Shown: one piece after another, positions 35,754 to 42,989 of the stretch
Layout of the letters: every line of letters starts with the position of its first letter
Numbering within the stretch: position 1 is the stretch's first letter
NCBI RefSeq assembly: GCF_003362805.1
Contig: NZ_QNQT01000004.1
Coordinates: 186,001-250,000, forward strand
Source: Neobacillus piezotolerans
GTDB lineage: Bacteria > Bacillota > Bacilli > Bacillales > Cytobacillaceae
Direction: 5' to 3'
DNA: 64,000 nucleotides
Translations under genes and position numbers: made by a program
The notes under the pieces: generated by a model
Told to the model about the DNA's origin: nothing
The model's input: the letters and a program-made list of their open reading frames with translations, nothing else
The model's database searches: none

Positions 35754-35790
35754 AGCCATTTCGGATACCGATCCGGGATGGCTTTTTTGT
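35754..35790 (+). terminator. Rho-independent terminator
   Basis: AGCCAT...ATGGCT with an inner CGGAT/ATCCG stem, then TTTTTT; ends the island transcript. Confidence 0.75.
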
Positions 35791-35883
35791 TGTATGAATT
35801 TAAGAGTTTGCCCCCTTATCGCCTCCTTTGTGTCAAAACTTTGTCGGAATCGCCGGAAGTAAGGGAATTTTCCCCCGAGGATG

Positions 35884-35926
35884 GGGGAATACCCCTATTC
35901 AGGAGAAGAACTGGTTTTTTTACAAT
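35884..35926 (+). promoter_or_regulatory. Candidate nitrate-regulated promoter
   Basis: GGGG-AATA-CCCC (35884-35895) continues into CCCTAT, the half-site reported for NreC (GTAGGG-N4-CCCTAT), and includes TACCCCT, which fits the NarL heptamer. TACAAT (35921-35926) is a good -10 with no -35. The dyad centre would lie near -43, a classic activator position. Tentative. Confidence 0.35.
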
Positions 35927-35969
35927 GGGAGTAACAAAAGAAAGTGCGATTTTTTAAGGAGGAACTCCC

Positions 35970-37052
35970 ATGCAGGCAAATCTTGATACTGTAAAAAAAC
36001 CTGGCCGGTCTGTAAACGATGCTTTTGCATCCCATTTTGCGAAGTCGATGTTTCTGACGGTACTCGGCCTTGCCATCCTTTCTTTCATTGGTACGAGAAT
36101 GTTTACCCACGTTGATTTGAACCTTTACGGATATATGGTTGGGACGATTGTTTTCCTCGGTCGATTTTTCTACAGGTTCATTGCCTGGGGAGAAAGGCCA
36201 CCGACAAAGATTTTTATAAAAAAGGGCATCAAGCTTCTTTTTAGAAAAACGACTCCCAAAACGGCGACGGAGCAGCTGGTTACATACCGGTTCATCTGGA
36301 ACAGGGGCCTGTACCGCTGGACGCAGCATATCATGATGGGCTGGGGCTGTGTGATTGCGCTTCTCGTAACTTTTCCTCTAGTTTTCAGCTGGATGTACTT
36401 TACGATGGCGGACAATGGCATGTACACAATCGTCCTGTTCGGGATGGACATCATGACGGTGCCAGCTGATGGCTTTATTGCGTTTTTATCGTATAACGCC
36501 CTTAACATTTCGGCGTTCATGGTCATCATAGGCGTTTCAATGGCGCTGTACCGCCGCCTGAAGAACATGCAGGCGCGCGCGGAACAGACTTTCATGTACG
36601 ACTTCCTGCCTTTATACTTATTGCTTTTTGTGTCAATAACGGGCCTTGCCCTTACTTTTATCAATATCGTGCTCCACGGATACGGGCACCAAGTTATGTC
36701 ACTGGTCCACCAGTACTCGGTTATCATCACCTTGATTTACATGCCGTTTGGAAAACTTGCCCACATCCCGTTCCGTCCGCTGAGCGTATTCGCTAGGAAC
36801 TACCGCGAGCATTACGCGGAACAGGGAACGAAGAAATGCAAGGTTTGCGGAACAGGGTTCGTGTCTGTCGAGCAATCAAATGATGTCATCGGTGTACTCG
36901 GAATCAACAATATGGAATTCGAATCGAAGGAAGGCTTCCATCTTGCGGAACTTTGCCTTCCATGCCGCCGGAAGTACCGGATCGCCCAGTTTTCGGGGTT
37001 TGCGACCCACCACGTGAAAGTCAAGGAGGCCAATCAGAATGCTAAAGGCTGA
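35970..37052 (+). CDS. Membrane b-type cytochrome-like subunit of molybdoenzyme
   Basis: 360 residues; AAGGAGG precedes the ATG. Six membrane segments are visible. Histidines that could carry haem sit at the start of TM3 (TQHIMMGWG), and around TM5-TM6 (HGYGHQVMSLVHQY, GKLAH). The C-terminal soluble tail has two CxxC pairs (CKVCGTGF and LCLPCRRKYR), likely a zinc or iron site. Topology recalls NarI-type quinol-oxidising subunits. As first gene of the operon with a molybdopterin enzyme, ferredoxin and Rieske protein, it most likely passes quinol electrons to the complex. Haem binding is inference. Confidence 0.7.
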   Translation: MQANLDTVKKPGRSVNDAFASHFAKSMFLTVLGLAILSFIGTRMFTHVDLNLYGYMVGTIVFLGRFFYRFIAWGERPPTKIFIKKGIKLLFRKTTPKTATEQLVTYRFIWNRGLYRWTQHIMMGWGCVIALLVTFPLVFSWMYFTMADNGMYTIVLFGMDIMTVPADGFIAFLSYNALNISAFMVIIGVSMALYRRLKNMQARAEQTFMYDFLPLYLLLFVSITGLALTFINIVLHGYGHQVMSLVHQYSVIITLIYMPFGKLAHIPFRPLSVFARNYREHYAEQGTKKCKVCGTGFVSVEQSNDVIGVLGINNMEFESKEGFHLAELCLPCRRKYRIAQFSGFATHHVKVKEANQNAKG

Positions 37053-39243
37053 GTTCAGGAACGAACGCGATAAATTTTTCAAAGAAGTAGAGAACCTTAA
37101 CCACCCGAATGAAACGCTCGTAAAAACCCATTGCAGTTATTGCGCGATGCAGTGCGGGATGAACTTGAGGGTAAATACGGTTACGAATAAAATCATCGGC
37201 GTTGAGCCTCGTTACGACTGGCCGGTGACGCTCGGTAAAATGTGTCCGAAAGGGGTTACCGCTTACCAGCAGGTTAACCACCCGGACAGGATTCTGAAGC
37301 CTTTAATCCGTGATGATAAATCTATAAAAGGAACAAAAGAGGGATTCCGTGAAGCATCCTGGGACGAAGCATATGACCTGATTGTCAAGAACTTCAAAAA
37401 GCTCCAGGCGGAATACGGCAAGGATAGCCTGTCTGTATACGGCGGCGTGTCCATGACGAACGAAAAGTGCTACCTGACTGGGAAGTTTGCCCGTGTCGGA
37501 TTGCAAACACGATACATCGATTACAATGGCCGTTTCTGTATGTCAAGCGCGGCCGGTGGGCTGAACCGTTCTTTGGGAATCGACCGCGGTTCAACTGTTC
37601 CTTGGACCGATGTCCATGAAACGGACTGCCTGTTCATTGCCGGAAGCAACACAGCCGAGTGCCATCCGACTTCGATGTTCCGCGTCTGGAACGTCCAGGA
37701 ACGGGGCGGGTACCTGATTATCGCCGATCCGCGTGAAACACCAATTGCGCGCCGAGCAGATGTCCACCTAGACCTGATGCCGGGGACGGACCTTGCGCTC
37801 GCAAACGGCATTGTGAATTTATTGATCCAAAACGGCTATGCCGATGAAGAATTCGTGAACAACCATACGAATGGTTTTGCTGAATTGAAAGAACTCGTAA
37901 AAGAATTCACGCCTGAATACACAAGTGAGCTTACGGGCGTCGCCCCGGAAAAAATCATCCGCGCAGCCGAGCTGTTTGGAAAGGCACCAAATGCAATCGT
38001 TATGTTCGCCCGCGGAATTGAGCAGCAGCAGAAAGGTGTCGACAATGTTTCAGCCTATGTGAACATGTCGCTTGTCACAGGTAAAATCGGACGTCCGAAA
38101 GCAGGCGTCGCAACAATCACTGGCCAGGGGAACGGCCAGGGCGGACGCGAGCACGGCCAAAAAGCTGATGCGCTTCCGGGCTACCGTAAAATTGCCTATC
38201 CAGAGCATGTAAAGGAAATCGCTGAAGTATGGGGAATTCAGCCAGAGGAAATGCCTCAGGCAGGGGTATCCGCTTATGAAATGTTTGGTTTGATGGAGCA
38301 AAAAACAATTCGCGCTCTTTACCTGCTTTGCTCGAATCCGGCAGTATCCGCCCCGAACCTGAACTATGTCAGGGAGCAAATGAAAAATCTCGATTTCATG
38401 GTCTGTGTCGACTTTTACATGTCTGAATCCGCTGAATTCGCGGACGTCATCCTGCCAACAACAACTTGGGCTGAGGACGAGGGGACGACAACGAATGTTG
38501 AAGGCCGGATTATTAAAATTAACCGCGCCCAGGAACCGCTTGGAGAATCGAAACCGGACTGGAAAATTCAGGTTGAGATTGCCGAGCTTATGGGACGGGG
38601 AGAATATTTTTCCCACCTGAAAACTTCGTTGGACATTTTCAATGAACTGCGCCGCGCATCAAAAGGCGGAATCGCGGATTACTCGGGAGTTACATGGGAA
38701 AAGATAGACAAACAGGATGGCGTTTTCTGGCCATGCAAGAGCGAAGACGATCCAGGAACGCCTCATCTGTTCCTAGATAAGAAGTTCTACCATCCGGACG
38801 GGAAGGCGAAGCTGTTCGCCCTGCCATACACACCTCCAGCAGAGGAGCCGGATAATGAATTTCCGCTCCGCCTTACGACAGGCCGTGTTGTCTATCATTA
38901 TCTATCAGGCAACCAAACTAGAAGAATTCAATTTTTGCATGATATGTGTCCGGAACCATTTGTCGAGGTACATCCGGAAACAGCGGCGAAGTACGGAATC
39001 GAGCATGAGGAAAAGGTCCTCCTTTTCACCCGCCGCGGTGAAGCGGAATACAAGGTGAAAATCACCGAAGCAATTCGGAAAGATACCATTTTCGTTCCTT
39101 ATTCATGGGGACATGAAAAATCAATCAACCTACTAACAATCCCGGCGCTTGACCCGATAAGCAGGATGCCGGAGTTCAAGGCATGCGCCGCTGAGATCAA
39201 GAAGGTGCAAGCCGTAAATACCGAATTGAAGAAGGTGCAATGA
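37039..39243 (+). CDS. Molybdopterin oxidoreductase, probable nitrate reductase
   Basis: 734 residues; AAGGAGG lies 9 nt upstream and the gene overlaps the previous one by 14 nt. An N-terminal 4Fe-4S motif THCSYCAMQCGMNLRV, then CPKG, is followed by RFCMSSAAGGLNRSLG, whose Cys matches the molybdenum ligand of NapA/NasA/NarB nitrate reductases. GSNTAECHP and the C-terminal molydopterin-binding domain (LRLTTGRVVYHYLSGNQTRR) agree. Size is that of assimilatory or periplasmic enzymes, not of NarG (about 1,200). There is no Tat signal, so the active site faces the cytoplasm. Other molybdoenzyme substrates cannot be excluded, but the nitrate-type regulator genes downstream favour nitrate. Confidence 0.83.
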   Translation: MLKAEFRNERDKFFKEVENLNHPNETLVKTHCSYCAMQCGMNLRVNTVTNKIIGVEPRYDWPVTLGKMCPKGVTAYQQVNHPDRILKPLIRDDKSIKGTKEGFREASWDEAYDLIVKNFKKLQAEYGKDSLSVYGGVSMTNEKCYLTGKFARVGLQTRYIDYNGRFCMSSAAGGLNRSLGIDRGSTVPWTDVHETDCLFIAGSNTAECHPTSMFRVWNVQERGGYLIIADPRETPIARRADVHLDLMPGTDLALANGIVNLLIQNGYADEEFVNNHTNGFAELKELVKEFTPEYTSELTGVAPEKIIRAAELFGKAPNAIVMFARGIEQQQKGVDNVSAYVNMSLVTGKIGRPKAGVATITGQGNGQGGREHGQKADALPGYRKIAYPEHVKEIAEVWGIQPEEMPQAGVSAYEMFGLMEQKTIRALYLLCSNPAVSAPNLNYVREQMKNLDFMVCVDFYMSESAEFADVILPTTTWAEDEGTTTNVEGRIIKINRAQEPLGESKPDWKIQVEIAELMGRGEYFSHLKTSLDIFNELRRASKGGIADYSGVTWEKIDKQDGVFWPCKSEDDPGTPHLFLDKKFYHPDGKAKLFALPYTPPAEEPDNEFPLRLTTGRVVYHYLSGNQTRRIQFLHDMCPEPFVEVHPETAAKYGIEHEEKVLLFTRRGEAEYKVKITEAIRKDTIFVPYSWGHEKSINLLTIPALDPISRMPEFKACAAEIKKVQAVNTELKKVQ

Positions 39244-39806
39244 TGGATAAGAGGCTTTATATAGAACTTGAAAACTGTATAGGATGCCGCTCATGCCTTG
39301 CTGCCTGCACACAGTGCGGCGGGCATGAAGAGCGGAACCGGAACTACGTTTACGACGTAAATCCGCTTGTCGACCGGCAGACGATGCCTCTTATGTGCCT
39401 TCACTGCGTGAATCCGGCATGTGCGAGAAGCTGCCCGGCCCAGGCCATCCAGATCCATGAAACAGGCGCGGTCCTCTCAGCCCTCGTGGAGAAATGCATC
39501 GGCTGCCAAAACTGTACAATCGCCTGCCCATACGGCATCCCGAAATTTGATACTGAGCAGAACCTGATGTACAAATGTGACTTATGTATCGACCGTTCCA
39601 AGGACGGCATCCCGCCAATGTGCGCGAGCGTCTGTCCAACGAATACGCTTCAGTGGCTTACAGATGAGGAAATTGATGCGAAGCGAAAGCAATTCAATCT
39701 TGATAATGGCGGCAAATGGGTGACAAGCCTGCCGTACCTTGAAGGCGAAACAAACGTCAAAGTGAACCTGCCTGGCATTTTTCAGGGCGTCACGAAACTG
39801 TTTTAG
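39240..39806 (+). CDS. Four-cluster 4Fe-4S electron-transfer subunit
   Basis: 188 residues; overlaps the catalytic gene's stop codon (ATG 39240, or ATG 39243; AAGGTG upstream). Sixteen cysteines in four groups: CIGCRSCLAACTQC, CLHCVNPACARSCP, CIGCQNCTIACPYG, and CDLCIDRS...CASVCP. This is the NarH/DmsB/HycB-type ferredoxin subunit that links a membrane quinol oxidase to a molybdopterin subunit. No signal peptide: cytoplasmic. Confidence 0.88.
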   Translation: MMDKRLYIELENCIGCRSCLAACTQCGGHEERNRNYVYDVNPLVDRQTMPLMCLHCVNPACARSCPAQAIQIHETGAVLSALVEKCIGCQNCTIACPYGIPKFDTEQNLMYKCDLCIDRSKDGIPPMCASVCPTNTLQWLTDEEIDAKRKQFNLDNGGKWVTSLPYLEGETNVKVNLPGIFQGVTKLF

Positions 39807-39817
39807 GAGGGATTGGC

Positions 39818-40342
39818 ATGACAGAGAAAAATAATAAAATCCCGTTCGAAGAAGATAACTATACACATAATATAAACCGCAACAACGAGCGGAAGCTGGA
39901 CCGGCGCGGCTTCATGAAAACCCTTGTCGGCGCGGCGGGCGTGTTCGCCGTCTCCTCCCTTCCATGGGGGGCGATGGCCGCGAAGGAATTGATGGGCCTT
40001 GGCGAAAAGGAATACCCGCGCAAAAAGATTGCGAGCCTCGATTCGGTTGCTGTCGGGGATGCAGTTGAATTCGCTTTTCCCGGTGAGCATGACAGCGCGA
40101 TTATGATCATGCTGTCCGAGACAAAATTCGTTGCCTATCAAAATGCATGCACACATCTCCGTTGCCCTGTTTTTTGGAACAAGGAAGAGAAGGACCTGCT
40201 TTGCCCGTGCCACCATGGAAAATTTGACGTTGAAACAGGAGCTCCGACCGCGGGGCCGCCAAGAAGGCCGCTGCCGGAAATCTATGTAAAGGTAGATAAG
40301 GGTTCAGTATACGCAACAGGGGTGAAACGCTATGAAGCCTAG
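39818..40342 (+). CDS. Rieske 2Fe-2S protein with Tat signal
   Basis: 174 residues; GGAGGG precedes the ATG. DRRGFMKTLVGAAGVFAVSS at about 28-47 is a Tat-type signal anchor. The Rieske cluster motif is complete: CTHLRC and CPCHHGKFD at about 110-140, followed by a GPPRRPLP loop. Rieske proteins accept electrons from quinol at the outer face of the membrane. A Rieske subunit in a nitrate-reductase-type operon is unusual and suggests the complex couples quinol oxidation outside with substrate reduction inside, in the manner of a bc-type enzyme. The stop overlaps the next gene's start region. Confidence 0.87.
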   Translation: MTEKNNKIPFEEDNYTHNINRNNERKLDRRGFMKTLVGAAGVFAVSSLPWGAMAAKELMGLGEKEYPRKKIASLDSVAVGDAVEFAFPGEHDSAIMIMLSETKFVAYQNACTHLRCPVFWNKEEKDLLCPCHHGKFDVETGAPTAGPPRRPLPEIYVKVDKGSVYATGVKRYEA

Positions 40343-40532
40343 TAAAGCAAACTTCTTCATCCTGTGCGCTGTCCTGTTTTTGAATATCGTTTGCACCCAT
40401 TTCATGGTCCAGCAGTACTTCTTCGAAAACTATGTCAACTCGCTCATTTTCGGAGCCATGAATATCGTGCTTTTCCCGTTCGCCTTGTACATTTATAAGA
40501 AGGAACGGAAACAGGAGCGTGAACGGCTATGA
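40332..40532 (+). CDS. Small two-TM membrane protein of reductase operon
   Basis: 66 residues; GGGGTG precedes the ATG, which lies inside the end of the Rieske gene (11-nt overlap). Two membrane segments (about 8-25 and 35-53) and a highly charged KKERKQERERL tail. I do not recognise the family. Tight translational coupling on both sides says it belongs to the complex, possibly as a small anchor or assembly subunit. Confidence 0.66.
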   Translation: MKPSKANFFILCAVLFLNIVCTHFMVQQYFFENYVNSLIFGAMNIVLFPFALYIYKKERKQERERL

Positions 40533-40843
40533 TGAACAGCGAGACGTACATCGACTTTTGTTTTGCCAGAAAGGGAGAGGGGAACTTTTCTCCTGAAGTG
40601 GATTCCTTGTTAAAAGATCTTTTTTCCGGGAAGCGCCTGAACTGGTTCCTGGAAGAAAAGCAGGCCGATGGTGCGGACGTGGTCATTGCCGAAATAAAAG
40701 GGATGAGCCCCTTCCAGACAGAAGAAGAGGCAATCGCCTTTATCGAAGCAAATGCCGGGGAACCGTTCTGGCACTATCTGCAGGGGTATAAAATCTTTGT
40801 TTATCCTAATAAGAGAGGGTGCGGTAGCTGTGGAACCCATTAA
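40529..40843 (+). CDS. Unknown small protein of reductase operon
   Basis: 104 residues, overlapping the previous gene by 4 nt (ATGA). Soluble, acidic; ends in NKRGCGSCGTH, a CxxC plus His that could bind metal. A role as maturation or chaperone factor for the molybdoenzyme is possible by context only; family not recognised. Confidence 0.6.
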   Translation: MMNSETYIDFCFARKGEGNFSPEVDSLLKDLFSGKRLNWFLEEKQADGADVVIAEIKGMSPFQTEEEAIAFIEANAGEPFWHYLQGYKIFVYPNKRGCGSCGTH

Positions 40844-41105
40844 GCTGAAAGAGCTGAAACGCTTTGAAGGTACCGATGTCGAACTGGCCATCACGGACAG
40901 GGAAGGCGGCGAGAAAGCTCCTGCCATCAGGAAGACGATCAAATACGTCCTGATGTGCCCGGATGCAACGCACGTGAGATTCTATTTTGACAAAAATAAA
41001 TTCCTTGCCGTGCCGGTATCGAGTGAGTTTGGCGGAACGGACGAGGAACTGACGGCATACGATGCTGCGAGCGGCCTGTCTTACTCCGTAAAAATGAAGC
41101 GGTAA
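40830..41105 (+). CDS. Unknown small protein of reductase operon
   Basis: 91 residues from the GTG at 40830 (VEPIKLKEL), overlapping the previous gene by 14 nt; AGAGGGTG upstream supports this start rather than 40752. Soluble, beta-rich pattern (VLMCPDATHVRFYFDK, FLAVPVSSE). No family recognised. It closes the structural part of the operon, 33 nt before a kinase start. Confidence 0.55.
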   Translation: MEPIKLKELKRFEGTDVELAITDREGGEKAPAIRKTIKYVLMCPDATHVRFYFDKNKFLAVPVSSEFGGTDEELTAYDAASGLSYSVKMKR

Positions 41106-41138
41106 AGGCGGCCCATGGAAAAGAAGGAGGAAAATGGT

Positions 41139-41792
41139 ATGGAGGATTTGACGGGAAATAAAGACATTAGCTCATATATTATCCATTCCCAGGAAGACGA
41201 ATTAAAAAGAATCGCGCTCGACCTTCACGAAGGTGTCGGCCAAAATCTGTACAGCGTCTTCAATGGCCTTCAATTTATCCAGGCTTCGATACAGGATCCG
41301 GGAATGAAGGCGTATGTGAACGAAATGTCCCAGCTAATGGAGCGGACAATCCAGGAAATCCGCCTTCTATCCGTTGAATTGCATCCTCCTACTTTAAGCA
41401 CCCTAGGCTTCGTTCCTGCGGTTAAAAGCTATATTAAACTTTATACTTCAACTTTCGGGATTCTTGTCGATGTCGAGGTGGAAGGCGAAGAACAGGCCAT
41501 TTCCGAAAAAGGCAGGATTGCCGTTTTCCGGGTTTGCCAGGAAGCATTGGCGAATATCGCGAAGTATGCGGATACTTGCCATGTCAGCCTTGGAATCCGA
41601 TGGTCGCATGATTCATTGACCGTGTCCATCAAGGACTTTGGCAAGGGCTTCAATCTTGATGAGAGCGCTATTGCATTCCAGTCTTCCGGCCTTGCCGCAA
41701 TGAAGGAAAGGATGCTTCTTGCTGGCGGCAATTGCCATATTTCCTCTACAATAGGGGAAGGGACATTGATCGAACTGACCCTGCCGCTGTAA
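41139..41792 (+). CDS. Cytosolic HisKA_3 histidine kinase (NarX/NreB type)
   Basis: 217 residues from ATG 41139, which has AAGGAGG 8 nt upstream (41115 is an alternative). It is almost only the transmitter: HisKA_3 with the His in ALDLHEGVGQNLYSVF and a HATPase_c domain (EALANIAKYA, DFGKGF, GLAAMKERM). There is no membrane segment and no sensor domain beyond about 20 residues, so it must take its signal from a partner, such as the GAF protein two genes on. Expected to phosphorylate the NarL-family regulator that follows. Confidence 0.84.
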   Translation: MEDLTGNKDISSYIIHSQEDELKRIALDLHEGVGQNLYSVFNGLQFIQASIQDPGMKAYVNEMSQLMERTIQEIRLLSVELHPPTLSTLGFVPAVKSYIKLYTSTFGILVDVEVEGEEQAISEKGRIAVFRVCQEALANIAKYADTCHVSLGIRWSHDSLTVSIKDFGKGFNLDESAIAFQSSGLAAMKERMLLAGGNCHISSTIGEGTLIELTLPL

Positions 41793-41849
41793 GCAAGCCG
41801 GCTGGGTTTTTTTTAAAAAAGCTGTCCGATGAGTAAAGGGGAGTTTGCT

Positions 41850-42503
41850 TTGATAAAAATCCTGCTAGTAGATGACCATGCCGTAGTCAGGATGGGCCTT
41901 TCAATGCTTTTGAATACGCACCCCGATATGAGGGTCGTTGGTGAGGCGTCGGAAGGGAACGAAGGGATTCAAAAAGCCCTGGAGCATAAACCGAATGTTG
42001 TTATTATGGACCTAAGCATGCCCCACGGCAAGGATGGGCTTTCGGCAACGGGTGAGCTGAAAAAGCTGATGCCTGAAGTAAATATCCTGATTCTCACGAT
42101 GCATGACGATGAAGAATATTTGTTCAGGGCGATCCAGGCCGGCGCGTCCGGCTGTATATTGAAGAGCGCCCCGCACGATGAGCTTTTGGCGGCGATCGAG
42201 ACCGTTGCGAAAGGCGATGCGTATCTGCATCCGTCAGCGACAAAAAGGCTCATGGAAGAGTATATGGGCGCGGTAAGGCAAGGGAGCACCGATACGTTCA
42301 ATCTTCTGTCCGACAGAGAAAAGGAAGTGCTGACCCTGATTGCCAAAGGTTTTTCGAACAAGGAAATTGCCGAGCAGTTAGTGATTTCTGTCAAAACGGT
42401 GGAGACACATAAAGGAAATGTCATGGAAAAATTGCAGTTAAAAACAAGGCCCGAACTCGTCCAATACGCCATTAAAAAAGGGCTGTTGGGATACGGCTTG
42501 TAA
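41850..42503 (+). CDS. NarL/FixJ response regulator (NreC-like)
   Basis: 217 residues from the TTG at 41850, 6 nt after AAAGGGGAG; the earlier ATG at 41829 has no ribosome site. Receiver domain: acidic pair VDDH near residue 10, phospho-acceptor Asp in VVIMDLSMP, Thr in ILTMHDD, Lys in ILKSAP. C-terminal LuxR-type HTH: LSDREKEVLTLIAKGFSNKE and VETHKGNVMEKL. Best fit is NreC/NarL of nitrate regulation. Likely target: the promoter region before 35970. Confidence 0.88.
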   Translation: MIKILLVDDHAVVRMGLSMLLNTHPDMRVVGEASEGNEGIQKALEHKPNVVIMDLSMPHGKDGLSATGELKKLMPEVNILILTMHDDEEYLFRAIQAGASGCILKSAPHDELLAAIETVAKGDAYLHPSATKRLMEEYMGAVRQGSTDTFNLLSDREKEVLTLIAKGFSNKEIAEQLVISVKTVETHKGNVMEKLQLKTRPELVQYAIKKGLLGYGL

Positions 42504-42518
42504 GGGGAGTTAACCGGG

Positions 42519-42974
42519 ATGAAGGAATTGAGGGGACTAAAGCCTGTCATCGAAAAATGCGAGCAGCTGCGGGAGTCAATTGGCTGCGATTTTGTCGGGC
42601 TCGCCCTCCAGAACAGGGTTGGCCTAGATATCCGCTGGCATTTCGCATCAGGCAATCGGAATGATAAATACGAGCGGATTACAGTCCGATATGGTAAAGG
42701 AATTGCCGGTAAGGTGATTTCAAGCGGGAGCCCGCTCCTTGTAGAAAACTTTCCGGAGAATATTCTCGGCAAAGCAACCGACTATCCGATCATGCTGGCC
42801 GAAAAGCTGATTTCCTCCTATGCGGTGCCTCTGTTTTTCAGGGGAGTGCCGAAAGGGGTCCTGCTGGCCGGGAACAGGGCGGCGAGCTCCTTCAGCATTC
42901 AATCGTGCACGGCGGCCAAGGAAACAGCAGCGGCGCTGGAGAAGATTCTTGAAGGGCAAGTGTACTTTGAATGA
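42519..42974 (+). CDS. GAF-domain protein, NreA-like
   Basis: 151 residues; AGGGGAG lies upstream. A single GAF domain (GCDFVGLALQNRVGLDIRWH, GIAGKVISSGSPLLVENFPE). Length and position between response regulator and kinase match NreA of staphylococci (about 155), the nitrate receptor that controls NreB kinase activity. Nitrate binding is inferred from family and context, not seen. Confidence 0.74.
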   Translation: MKELRGLKPVIEKCEQLRESIGCDFVGLALQNRVGLDIRWHFASGNRNDKYERITVRYGKGIAGKVISSGSPLLVENFPENILGKATDYPIMLAEKLISSYAVPLFFRGVPKGVLLAGNRAASSFSIQSCTAAKETAAALEKILEGQVYFE

Positions 42975-42989
42975 TGGAGGCTCTTTGTG

